From contig CP099846.1 in assembly GCA_030062745.1 (NCBI GenBank), positions 5,766,001 to 5,830,000 of the forward strand: a DNA stretch of 64,000 nt, written 5' to 3'. Source of the DNA: Capitulum mitella (Eukaryota > Arthropoda > Thecostraca > Pollicipedomorpha > Pollicipedidae). The position numbers were made by a program, and so were the translations under genes. The notes beneath the pieces are model-generated. The model saw only the letters and a list, made by a program, of their open reading frames with translations, did not search any database and was not told where the DNA came from. Positions 37,790-46,961 of the stretch are shown in pieces; within the stretch, counting starts at the first letter, position 1, and every line of letters starts with the position of its first letter.

Positions 37790-37852
<63 letters not shown>

Positions 37853-40800
37853 CTGCCTCGGCCTCTGCCTTTGCCTGTGCCTCTGCTTCTTCCCCTTTGT
37901 CTCCCTCTCTCTCTGTCTCTGTCGCTCTGCCATGTTACAAAATGCATTTTTCGTTTCGTTCTCCTAATTACTTCCCCATATACGTGCTTCAGTGCACTGT
38001 CACCAGCTTGAGTCTCGCCGTCAGGCAGTTGTACGGCCCGCCAGCCATCCGTTTCAGAGAGTACTCAGTCCTTGAACGTCACGCCTTGTTTCCAGGTGCG
38101 GCGACTATCTGTACTCGCGGCTGTCGGACCGCGTGGTGAACACCATACTCGACGGCACCGCGTTCGTGTACCCGGAGATGCTGCCCACGAGCTCGCCGCG
38201 ACAGAAATTCTCCAAAAAGTCGGAAAATCTGGTGTTCCGCTGTGTCGATCAGCTAATCGCCATGGGCCTGGAGCAGTTCATGCCGTACGTGAACGAACTG
38301 AAGCCTCATCGGCGTCCGCCGTTCACCGCCGCGTGCCGGCTGATCGAGAAGCACATGCTGCCGCTGCCGCCTCAAAAGATGTGCGAGCGAATCGACCGCG
38401 TGCGTCGGATCAACGACACCGACAGCCCGATCATGGTGTACTTGGACCGGCGACGGGCCCCGGCGGTGACGCGCATGCTGTCGCTGCCCTCGTACCCGCT
38501 CCGTCCGCTGCACAGCCGGGCGCGCCAACTGCCGGAGCCGTGGCGCTCGCTTCTGCTGCGCGGCAACGCCTTCTTCCACTCGCGCGGCTCGCGCCGCGGC
38601 CTGCTGACGCATACCTCGCGCGTCGCCGTCGACGAGCGGAAGCCGACGCCGAAGGCGCCGCCGCGGCCGCGGCGGTCGACGGTCACCCAGACCAGCCGCA
38701 GTCAGACGCGGCGCTCCCTGGCCGAGGGCCGCGCCGTCCGCGCCAGACGGCTCAAGCTGGCCATCACCGGCGTGGGCATGGTGTCCCCCAGCCACCCCGA
38801 CCTGCTGGCGGCCGCCGGGCCGGACCGGCCGGGCGGCCCAGCGCGGCGGAGCAGGCCGGCGCGACCGCCCACAGGCCACCGACCGGACGAGGGCCACGAT
38901 CCGGACGACCCGGACGACCCGGACGATCCGGACGGACCGCGTGAACCGGACGGACCGAGTGAACCGGACGGACCGCGTGAACCGGACGGACTGCGTGAAT
39001 CGGGCGAACCAGACGAGCCGGATGGAGCAGTCGAAGTGGACGAGGCGGAAGATCCGGACGGACCGCGTGAACCGGACGGACCGAGTGAACCGGACGGACC
39101 GCGTGAACCGGACGGACTGCGTGAATCGGGCGAACCAGACGAGCCGGATGGAGCAGTCGAAGTGGACGAGGCGGACGATCCGGACGGGTCGAGCAGGCCG
39201 ATGGAGCCGGAGGAGCCGGACATCCTGGCCATGTGCATGCCCGAAATAACGGGAGCCGGGCCGGCGGCGGTCGGCGGCACCGACGCGGACGGCTTGCGCC
39301 CGGGGCCGGCCTCCGTCATCGAAATCAAGGAGGAGCACGGCCGGCTGGTGCTCTACATCGCCGCCCAGGGCCGGCCGCCGGTGCGCGTGCCGGTACGCGC
39401 CACGCCGGGCGCCACGCGGCTCGTGCTGCCGCCGACGCTGGCTCTGCAGAACGTACCCCCCGGCCAGCCGTCGGCCAAACGGACCGGTGTGGTGGCGCCG
39501 ACCGTGCGGACTCGGGAAGCGCCGCAGCTGGCGGCATCAGCGGCGCCGGCGGCGGCCGAGGCTGCCGCCGCGTCCACTTCGCTCGAGTCGACGGCGGAGG
39601 CGGAGACCTCTGCGCTGGCGGAGACGACGGTGCCGGAGTTCGAAATGGAGACGGGGGCGGCGCCGGCGTCGCCGTTGCGGACGCAACCGCCGTCGCGGTC
39701 GACGGGCCGGAGCGGTGACGCTGATGTCTTTAAGCTGCCGCTCGCGCCGTACAAGCTGCGCCGGCCGGCGGCGCCGGACGCCGCCGTGACGACCGCGTAC
39801 CCGCTGACTGTCAGCGTGACGGCCGCCGCCGGCGACTCTGACCCGCCGCCGCCGGGCGAGCCGACCGCGGCGCCGCCGGGCGACGTGCCAGTCCCGTCGC
39901 CGCCGCCGCCGCCGCCGCCGGTGGTCGATGCGCCAGCGCCGGTCGAGATGCCGGCCATGCTGCCGCCGGCGCTGCTGACGCCGCGCCGCACCTCGCCGCC
40001 GGCTGACGCTCTCGTGTTCGGGTTCCCGACGCCGGCGCTGGCCGGGGACGGCGGCCCGGAGACGCCGCAGCACCAGCAGACGCCGCCGCCGGCCGGCGCC
40101 GACGTGCTGCTGACGCCGCTGGTGCACTGTTCGCCGCCGCCGGCCCCGACCACGCCCCCCGGCGGCGGACCGGCCGCCGCGCGGGCCGCCGACTGCCGGC
40201 CCGGGCTGGGCCCGGATAGTGCGCCGCGTCCGGACGACGGGTCCGAGCCGGCGGCCGACGGCGGCGGCGACGGCGACGCCCAGCCGGGCCCCGACCTCAC
40301 CTCCGAACAGTCGCTGGGAGGCATTCTGGACATGCTGCTCACACGACAGCCGCCGGCCGCCAGCCCGCCGCGCGATGGCGCCGGTGCGATGCCCGCCGAA
40401 CCGGCGGACCGCCCAGCTCCCGTCCCGCCCACCGAGCCTGCCGCCATGATGTCGTGCTCCGAGGTGACGTCACTGCCGGCGGTGACGGCAGCAGCGCAGA
40501 CTTCCGCAACTGTGCCGCCGCCGGCCGAGCCGCCCTGCGAGCGGCCGCCGACGCCGGCCGGCCGGGGACGGGGCGGCCGCGCCCAGAGAGAGACGGCCGC
40601 CGCCGCGCCGGAGGTGGCGGTCGAGCGGCGGCGGCCGCCGTCCCCGGACTTTGCCCCAGCCCCACCCCCGGCTCCGGCCCCGGTCCCATCTCGGTCTCCG
40701 TCTCCGGCCCCGGCTCCGGCCCCGGCCTCGACCCCACCCCCGGCTCCTCCCCCGCCGGCCTCGGCCCCGGCTCCGGCCCCGGCCCCTGCCGCCGACGACA

Positions 40801-43800
40801 GCGCCGTCCAGACGGACGAGGTGAGTGGCCGAGGAGCTACCTCGCCGGTTACGGTTCCGCCAGAGCATGTCATGACATGTTACCCCGACTGAAGCCCTGC
40901 GGACACTTGGTATTCCGTCGCAGGGCAGTGGCGGTCATGGGCATAGGAACATGGGGAGGGGCGGCAGGAGGCCATGCCCCTCCGCACTGGAGGAAAGTTA
41001 TCATTAACCTTATGGAATCCCCACCCCCAATCTAACTTCACCCCACCCCGCCCCACCCCACTTCTCTGGGTGTTTCAGCGCCCCTGGTGGCGGTTGCGCG
41101 CTTGGGACTTGTGAGGGTTGCACTGTTGTAAAGCTGTGTTTCCGTGCTGCGCCAGATATCCAGTGGTTGCTTTCCGTAGTTGTGTGGGACCCCTGTGACG
41201 CTGCCCTTTCTGCCAGAAAGATCCTGGATAGGGCTTAGTTCTCTCTCGGGACATCCTGGCGCTGGGGATTTCCGGCCGGCTGTGTGAGCAGGAGTTAGTT
41301 ATTATTATAACCATCGGTCACTGCCGGCGGCGCGGGCCCGCGCCCGTCACTAATGACTTGTGCGACTTGAACTGGTGGCCGGGTCACTTTCCTTTGCGAT
41401 ATAAAGGACCGACCAGTGTATTCGTCTCATGGACTAATCGATAATTTCGCACTGTGCCGCTAGCTCGTCTCACGAACCACAGAGCCGTATATCTGTTCTC
41501 CGTTCATCAAACACTTTTACGAACTGATCCATTGATTTATTAGTTCGCCACTGAGCGGAGGTCGGACGGGACGGGACTGGCGGTCCAGGGGCTGCGGGGA
41601 GGCGTCGCCTCGGGGCCAGGACGAACAGCCGGTGGCGGGACGCGGCGGCGCGGCCCACTCACGTCAGCTGTCGAAGGCGTACCGCGTAGGACTAGTGCAA
41701 CACCCGTGCCCAAATCCGGAAGACCTCTCTCACGGACGAATTCCAAGAAATGGACCTATATTGAGGATGTGATCAGAAACATTCTAAACAGTCAGCGAGT
41801 AAAATGCTGGCGTTTCCCAGCCAGATACATCAGCTGTCCGAAGGCGTGACGCGGAAGCAAGAAGGACGGCAGGCAAAATAAATTAATGAAAAGCAAGCCA
41901 ATTACGGCGGCCGCTCTCTTCATGCAAAAGCTGTCAGGCAGCGCGCCGGAGAAGAGGGCGCGGCGTGGCGGCCGCCCGCCGCCGGAACTGTCCGGACTGG
42001 CGCGCTTTGAGTGGAGCGCTGGTGTGGCCCGAGCACGTCGCGTCGAGCACGGCCCGCGCCAGCTCAGCGGTCGTCTTGTGTCGTCCCTCCGTCGCCGCGG
42101 GCTGTGGCGTTCATCGGAACGGCTTTCTCTCCATCGTCACCGCGGCTCGCGCCGTTCATCGGAACGGCTTCCTCTCCTCCGTCGGTCGCAGGGGCGTCCG
42201 GCTTCATCCACTCGCGGAAGACGGGCCACTCCGTCAAGGTGTCCAACACGGCTACCGCTACATAGGTAAAAAACAGCGCGCCCGGCTCTCTCAGTTTCAC
42301 TGTCATCCGGTGCCAGCCCTTCGCGGTGAACGCGACGGCGGCGACGACAATGACGGCGGCCCGCAATCCGGTCATGATCAGCCAAGGCATCAGGAAGCGG
42401 CGCCGGCGGCGGTACAAGCCGTACAGGGCGGCGATTGCTGGCGGACACGACAACAGCCAAACGGTGGCCAGGAGGCTGCCGTTGATGTCGGCTGCGTACC
42501 TCACATCGTCCCGGCTGAAGTTCAGCACGATCGACGATTGGCACAGGGGCTCTGTCGTGTTCACCCTGTCCTCTTGGCCTCGTGATTGCTTCGTTATTGT
42601 ATTTACTAAGCAGTATTGTTTTCTGGCATATTCATCACTGCCTATGACGAATCCAATTAGGATGGCACACCCTGTCACTGCGACGATGAGCTTGAACGCG
42701 ATCACAAAAAATGCCTTCTTCCGCCCTGAGACGAAATCTAAGAGGCGACGGAAACGCCATCCCAGGCAGCATATCTCCGTTGTTAAAGCCATGTTGGCTC
42801 GTGCACGGACGGATACGCTCTTGGTGACAGACCTTGTGAGGTATTGCCGGTGACACGGACTCCGGCTGCTCCCTGTATGCCGACCGCACTGCTCGCCGGC
42901 TAGCTGGCGACTGGACGCGGCTGGAATCTTCCTGTGAACGCAGCCTTGGAGTTCGCCACTGCCCCGTTAGATGGCACTGGCGTCTTGCGGGGCCCGGCGA
43001 GGGATACGGCGGATGACGGATTCGCTGAGGCCGTAACACGGGAAAAATGGCAGTTCTCTCCGAGCGGTGGCCCCAGGACGGGTTTTCGGCTGTTCCCCGC
43101 CAGGGGCGGAGCCAGGTCACGCGGGCGCAGTCAGGTGACACTATCAGGTGTAGTCGCGTACTGTTTTTCCTCCGTTCGGGTCATGTTCAGCTCAATTTTT
43201 CCTCCTTTTGGGACATGGTCAGCTCAGTGAAAGGCCACATTATCGTCATCTTTTACGACGCTGTCATTACCAAAAACATTGTTTTGTTATGACTGAGTAG
43301 ACGTCTAATCATTGAAACGTGTGGACATATTTTGACCCAAAGGCTGGTTCAAAATGGTTTTGAGGTTATTTAAGGTCTGTGACTGGACTGAACAGTGGAC
43401 GGATCACTCCGTTCCAAAATTTGAAATGTTGGCAGGTGGACACCGAAACGGTTCTGGATCAGAACTGACTGAACCCGTATTTCGTCAGTTGTCGGAGAAA
43501 GAGGGCAAAGCGTACCTGAGATAAGAAAAATGCCGTGCAAGCCCTGGAGAATGGCTTAATAATCCGATGACCTGACGTGACCCGACCTTTACTTTTGATT
43601 TTCGGAGGAGCAGATTATTTTGGTGGGGAGCGGAAAAGATGTCAGTTCAGGTGAGCGGGCGTGACCGATGCCGCCGTTGCAGGACCGTGAGCTGGCGGCG
43701 CTGATGCTGGCCAGCACCACGGTGCTGCCGGCCGGACGCAGTCGTCCGAAGCGCAGCCGGCAGCAGCGCGAGGCCGAGCTCACCCGACTGGCGCTGGCGC

Positions 43801-46678
43801 CCGAGCCGGCCGGCGTCCGCGAGCGGCGAGAGCACGCGCTGGCGCAGCACTTCTTCAACCGCGTCAAGGTGGGCCGGCCGGCCGGCCAGCGCTCGGTCGC
43901 CGCCGGCTGGCGCTGAATATGCGCGCGTCGAAATCTGCATTTCACTACCGAGCGGCGATTGGACGTCCATTTGACGCTTTTGTGTTGGCAGGCACTTCAG
44001 TGAGCACTGGCGTGCCGCCAAGTTTGAGCGTGGCTGGAGATTTCCGAGAATTATTGAGGAGGGGGACTCCACATAGGAATTCAGACCGTTTCTTTCCAGT
44101 CATTGCCATATGACTAATGCCAGAATTCCTGAACAATGCCTGAACATCTGGACCCCCACCCGACAGCCCTGGGATCGCCAGCCGTGAGTTTGAGACAATG
44201 TGGTGCGGCATTGACGCGTTATCGTACGCTCGGCGTCGGCCGGTCGGACTGCGCCGAGCAGTTGTGCCTGTGCAGCCGCCCGCTGGTCGTGCTGGATTGG
44301 CTCAGCTGGTACATCTCGGGGCCGCCGCAGGAGTGCACCGAGAGCGTGGACCCGACCATCTACGAGCGCTTCCGCGACCTGCTGAACGAGTTCGCTGAGG
44401 AGCCGGACGACGACCAGGCGGCCCTGTTCGAGCGTGTGAGCGGCCTGCTGCGGGGCTTCCCCGACCTGGCCGCCGAGTTCCTGGGCTTCCTGTCGCCGGA
44501 CGTGGCGGTGCGGTGCGGCCGCGTCACCGACCACCTGCGCGCCGTGCGACTGCTGGAGCTGGTGCGACGCCTGGAGGCCGTCAACGTGGCCCACCCGACT
44601 CAGATCCAGAAGGTGAGCCGCTCGTCCGCGCCCCGCCGCGCGCGCCGACTGTGTCCGGCTCCGGAGAGTGAGGGGCGCAGGTCCGGGGACCGAGAGGGGC
44701 CCTGGTCCAGAGCGTGAGGGGCCCAGGTCCGGAGTTCGGGAGAGCCGTCGGTCCAGATGGTGAGGGGCCCGGGTCCAGGGATTGGGAGGGACGCCGGTCC
44801 AGAGTGAGGGGCCCTGGTCCGGATAGTTAGATGTCAGGGTCCGGACGATAGAATGGTCCGGGAGTGGAGAATTACGGTCTCCGAGAGAGGCAGGTTCAGG
44901 TCCAGAGGCGAAGAGTTAAGCGCCACTAAGCTGGAAGAGTTCTGGGGCCTCACAGCGAGACACCAGATGCAGAAGTGGGGCACCTGTTGCGGGAAGTTTG
45001 ATTGAGAGACCTTGGTCGAATGGACCAGAGTTCGATGTTCCAGGTCGGCAGTGCGTTTTGCCCTACCCCCACACTCCAGCGCGTATGACGGTGCGTGACG
45101 GATCGACTGCCAGCTGGCCAGGTGATCCGGTCACGTGTCTTGTCTGACAGCGGCGCCGTGTGGGCCGGTCGGGCGCCGCCCGCTGACGACTGCCGGCGCC
45201 GTGCCTCCAGGTGTCGCGCGCGCTGACACAGATGGCGAGCCGCGGCGAGGCGGTGAGCGTGGCCGAGCTGCGCGCCGCCGTGCAGCCGCTGGTGCGCGGC
45301 TGCCCGCTGCTGGCCGGCCAGCTGCAGGCGCTGCTGGACACGGAGCCGCCGCCGGCCGAGCTGCTGCAGCGGCCGGCCGACTTCCAGACGGTGGCGCTCG
45401 ACGCCGCCGACCAGGACGACCCGTTCGAGGAGGTGTCCGAGCTGGCGGCCGACCAGCCGGACCCGTACGGCACGGACCAGTGCCCGTGCGAGTGCCACAC
45501 GGCGCCGGCCGAGCCGCGCTTCGTGCAGCGCCGTCGCCACTGCGAGCGCTGCGGCCTGCGCTTTATCGGCGGCCGCGTGTACCTGCAGACGGGCAAGGTC
45601 GGTCCGCCACCCGGCCGCCGACGGCGGTCCGCTCCGTAATCGTGGTGACGGCTCAGAAGCCGTGTCGGCAGAACCGCTTCCCGAAATGAGGGATGAGATT
45701 GTCTCGCCTTTGCCATGGATTCCTGCCGCTTCTCTGACTGCATGTTTGCGGGATGGAAATTCGCATCCTTGTATAGAAATGTGACGTTAAGCATCATATC
45801 GTTGCAAATGTGTCTTAGGTACGAAGGACATCATATCTCTTGCCTCTTTTAATGTTTTTACGCTAGTTTTAGGACAAATGTTTTTTTTTCACAACCACTG
45901 TAGGGGTGTGATGATGCCTAAACACCGGCTGATGGTATCAAAATAAGGTTTGTGTGCATGCGTTGTTCCTGAATTGATATTTCAAGGTAAGTGGTGAGTG
46001 GTTTTGAGGGCGGGGATGCCAGTGATGTCAGTGCGTAACAAGGGCAGGAATGCCAGGCGTAGACTAGGAGGTCCGTCGCGCGACAGACCAAACAAGCCCA
46101 AGCGTTTACGCTGGGCGAAACGGAAGATCCCATTCTACCGCAGTCGGATTAGAGATTTTGAATTACCCTGCTTTAACGAGGTAAACGGGGCCATACCTAC
46201 GATGAAGTAAAACGTATATACCGCGAAAGGAAACAAGGCAAAACCGATTATGCCAAGTGGGCCGGCTGGGGGCTGAGGCCCGGCGTGCCGGCCGTGCAGG
46301 CGGCGACGCTGTCGCCGCTCGCCGGCGGCCGGTCACGTGACCCCGCTGACCGCGGTCCGTGCTCCGGCAGGTGCTGCGTCCAGCGCGCGTCATCAGCTGT
46401 TCCGATCCGGCGGCGCCGGAGCCGGCGGCCGGCCCGGCCGGCGCCGGCGACCGCTCGCCGCCGAGCAAGAGGGCCCGACGGCGGGCGGCTCCGCGGGCTG
46501 ACCGCGGCAGAAAGGCCCGGCCGTCGCAGCCGGCCGCCGCGCCGCCCCCGCCGCCGCCGCCGGTTGCGACGGCGACGACGGTGGCGACGACGGAGGAGCC
46601 GGAGCCGGGGCGGGGGCAGGAGCCGGAGCCGAAACCGGAAGTGGCACCGGAGCGAGAGTCGGAGCCGATGGAGGAGCT

Positions 46679-46714
<36 letters not shown>

Positions 46715-46961
46715 AGAGTCGGAGCCGGCGCCAGAGTCGGAGCCGGCGCCAGAGCCGGAGCCGGAGCCGGAGCCGTGGAGTCGGGCCGAGGACCTGGAGA
46801 TAATGACGAGCTGCCGCCGCAGCGGCGATGGCGAGAAGACGTTCCGCGCCGTCCAGCGGCGGCTGCCGTCACGCAGCGTAGCGCAGCTGCAGCGCCGCTT
46901 CCAGCAGCTGATGAACATGCTGCGCGACCAGCTGCAGCGGGCGCCGCCCGACGACGGCTAG
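29096..46961 (+). CDS. GON4L: GON4L-like transcriptional co-regulator (Gon-4 homologue), ten exons, 5' end not found
   Basis: The exons 29096-29666, 30427-30620, 31105-31539, 32209-32349, 32694-33187, 38096-40820, 43683-43868, 44331-44612, 45211-45597 and 46371-46961 all have AG/GT borders and compatible phases. Together they give exactly 2,002 codons including TAG. Known GON4L blocks appear in order: the [17 protein letters not shown] region, [18 protein letters not shown] joined to the APDVTPDMY acidic block, [15 protein letters not shown], a Myb-like helical block (about residues 613-720), a PAH-like (paired amphipathic helix) segment (1,583-1,676), a Cys/His cluster (about 1,765-1,800), and a C-terminal SANT domain (about 1,940-1,995). 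GON4L family members are nuclear chromatin and transcription regulators related to YY1AP1. The protein is about as long as vertebrate GON4L, with much longer Pro/Ala/Glu-rich linkers. A start codon is unresolved; an internal ATG lies at about 29,174. Confidence 0.9.
30427..30620 (+). CDS. GON4L: GON4L exon b
   Basis: The acceptor is CCGCAG at 30,426 and the donor is CAG/GTCTGC at 30,620. It encodes an RS/acidic start and the conserved helix [19 protein letters not shown], which in vertebrate GON4L continues directly into the VxxMM sequence found at the start of the next exon. Confidence 0.85.
31105..31539 (+). CDS. GON4L: GON4L exon c
   Basis: It starts [14 protein letters not shown] and contains [14 protein letters not shown], an acidic [12 protein letters not shown] run, and the conserved end [19 protein letters not shown]. 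The donor is CAG/GTGCGC. Entry and exit are both phase 0. Confidence 0.9.
32209..32349 (+). CDS. GON4L: GON4L exon d (acidic APDVTPDMY block)
   Basis: It begins [20 protein letters not shown], a hallmark GON4L block, and ends in an acidic run [10 protein letters not shown]. The donor is CAG/GTACGC. Phase 0 on both sides. Confidence 0.92.
32694..33187 (+). CDS. GON4L: GON4L exon e
   Basis: It contains [19 protein letters not shown], then a Pro-rich stretch and the conserved helical segment [19 protein letters not shown]. The donor GTGAGT at 33,188 leaves two bases (AA), completed to Lys by the G that opens the next exon nearly 5 kb away. Confidence 0.9.
33387..34414 (+). repeat. Foldback left arm, starting with (GA)n
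   Basis: It starts with a (GA)n tract (33,387-33,449) and continues with CTGCGGCACTACGGCCCTGA and CATCTGGCGGCGGTGCATTA to CAATCGTTTGAAGC. It pairs with 35,659-36,476 plus 37,670-37,849, where the matching (CT)n tract closes the outer end. It includes the hAT MITE at 33,822-34,098. Confidence 0.9.
33822..34098. mobile_element. hAT-type MITE copy in the left foldback arm
   Basis: Ends CAGG...GGGACGTAGCCAAGG and TTGGCTACGTGCCTG, flanked by an 8-bp duplication CATCGAAC at 33,814-33,821 and 34,099-34,106. Same family as 8,898-9,168. Confidence 0.85.
35972..36241. mobile_element. hAT-type MITE copy in the right foldback arm
   Basis: Inverted relative to 33,822-34,098. It is flanked by GTTCGATG at 35,964-35,971 and 36,242-36,249, the reverse complement of the left-arm target duplication. 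It is therefore the same insertion event, copied with the arm. Confidence 0.85.
36477..37669. mobile_element. Non-autonomous piggyBac-type element, 1.19 kb, TTAA target
   Basis: The termini are CCCTATTCCCGG (left) and CCGGGAATAGGG (right), a 12-bp perfect terminal inverted repeat, flanked on each side by TTAA (36,473-36,476 and 37,670-37,673). A TTAA duplication with CCC...GGG ends is the signature of the piggyBac superfamily. Subterminal G runs followed by GCGGAT occur near both ends. No transposase frame is inside. Confidence 0.85.
38096..40820 (+). CDS. GON4L: GON4L large exon f (Myb-like block, 42-aa tandem duplication, Pro-rich linker)
   Basis: It starts [20 protein letters not shown], followed by FVYPEMLP and a Myb-like [15 protein letters not shown] segment as in GON4L. 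It then has an Asp/Pro-rich region with a 126-bp tandem duplication (38,925-39,050 and 39,051-39,176, about residues 889-972). A Pro/Ala-rich low-complexity tail runs to QTDE/GTGAGT. At 2.7 kb it is by far the longest exon. Because of its GC-rich codon use the antisense strand is also open for 361 and 506 codons; these frames are shadows. Confidence 0.9.
41162..42058 (+). repeat. Duplicated 0.9-kb segment, copy 1
   Basis: It starts AGTGGTTGCTTTCCGTAGTT and ends GTCGAGCACGGCCCGCG, five bases before the stop codon of the nested - strand gene. It matches 60,590-61,518 at about 95% by eye in the same orientation. No terminal inverted repeat or poly(A) tail was seen. Confidence 0.9.
42064..42792 (-). 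CDS. Four-TM membrane protein nested in a GON4L intron (intronless)
   Basis: 242 codons, true ATG start on the - strand at 42,792. Four hydrophobic segments are visible at about residues 28-51, 106-127, 133-156 and 171-188. The first loop (52-105) contains Cys61 and Cys84 and three N-glycosylation sequons (Asn78, Asn91, Asn104), so it is probably extracellular with cytosolic ends. [11 protein letters not shown] before TM3 resembles the LxPWL motif of arthropod tetraspan families such as LAPTM4/pasiflora-like proteins; that family link is weak inference. The tail has two copies of a roughly 15-aa unit (EEAVPMNG..., EKAVPMNA...). The orderly membrane topology argues for a real gene; the lack of introns and intronic location suggest a retrocopy or a compact nested gene. 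Confidence 0.65.
   Translation of the reverse strand: MALTTEICCLGWRFRRLLDFVSGRKKAFFVIAFKLIVAVTGCAILIGFVIGSDEYARKQYCLVNTITKQSRGQEDRVNTTEPLCQSSIVLNFSRDDVRYAADINGSLLATVWLLSCPPAIAALYGLYRRRRRFLMPWLIMTGLRAAVIVVAAVAFTAKGWHRMTVKLREPGALFFTYVAVAVLDTLTEWPVFREWMKPDAPATDGGEEAVPMNGASRGDDGEKAVPMNATARGDGGTTQDDR
43683..43868 (+). CDS. GON4L: GON4L exon g
   Basis: It encodes [18 protein letters not shown] to AQHFFNRVK, 62 codons, phase 0 on both sides (GCAG/GACCGT, AAG/GTGGGC). The end corresponds to the AQAYLTRV segment that opens the PAH-like domain in vertebrate GON4L. Confidence 0.85.
44331..44612 (+). CDS. GON4L: GON4L exon h (PAH-like domain)
   Basis: 94 codons starting [18 protein letters not shown] and ending PTQIQK. 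The helical pattern with LNEFAEE and [14 protein letters not shown] matches a Sin3-type paired amphipathic helix as in GON4L. The start at 44,331 was chosen because it is the AG site in phase 0 that joins the exon g residues without a gap. Confidence 0.88.
45211..45597 (+). CDS. GON4L: GON4L exon i (second helical segment and Cys/His cluster)
   Basis: 129 codons. After a helical segment and [11 protein letters not shown] it has a CPCECH motif and then [20 protein letters not shown]. The spacing of Cys and His suggests metal binding, and the ends are conserved with GON4L. The acceptor is CTCCAG and the donor AAG/GTCGGT. Confidence 0.9.
45598..46370 (+). other. Last GON4L intron
   Basis: It holds a 70-codon + frame (45,998-46,210), Arg/Lys-rich, with no recognisable family. 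It might be an alternative exon or a transposon scrap. Otherwise unremarkable. Confidence 0.4.
46371..46961 (+). CDS. GON4L: GON4L terminal exon (Glu-Pro repeat and SANT domain)
   Basis: 196 codons to the TAG at 46,959. A basic stretch [20 protein letters not shown] resembles a nuclear localisation signal. A Glu-Pro repeat follows, then the SANT domain beginning [15 protein letters not shown] and ending [12 protein letters not shown]. No AATAAA was noticed downstream before the next gene. Confidence 0.9.

Larger units (their letters stand above)
35659..37849 (-). repeat. Foldback right arm, interrupted by a piggyBac-type insertion
   Basis: Reverse complement of the left arm: it begins GCTTCAAACGATTG at 35,659, contains the inverted hAT MITE copy, breaks at TTAA (36,473), resumes at 37,670 and ends in (CT)n at 37,791-37,849. 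The left arm shows the uninterrupted site (TGTTTAGACGAG) at the point of insertion. Confidence 0.9.
33188..38095 (+). other. GON4L intron carrying the foldback and two DNA-transposon insertions
   Basis: A 4.9-kb intron. 33,387-34,414 and 35,659-37,849 form an inverted repeat (listed separately). 34,415-35,658 is the loop; it has a 200-codon frame from 34,422 without recognisable domains. 37,850-38,095 is CTGCCT-rich up to the acceptor. Confidence 0.75.
40821..43682 (+). other. GON4L intron with nested antisense gene and duplicated segment
   Basis: A 2.9-kb intron. 41,162-42,058 is duplicated at 60,590-61,518, and 42,064-42,792 is a - strand coding frame. 42,800-43,682 has no further recognisable feature. 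Confidence 0.7.

Noticed and set aside
39353..40873. 506-codon - strand open frame (and 361 codons at 38,253-39,338)
   Set aside because: Antisense shadow of GON4L exon f; Gly/Ser/Ala low complexity with no domain.
44198..44330. Longer version of GON4L exon h beginning near 44,136 or at the AG before 44,276
   Set aside because: The AG at 44,330 gives a phase-0 join to exon g and starts at the PAH-like similarity. The upstream residues have no family match.
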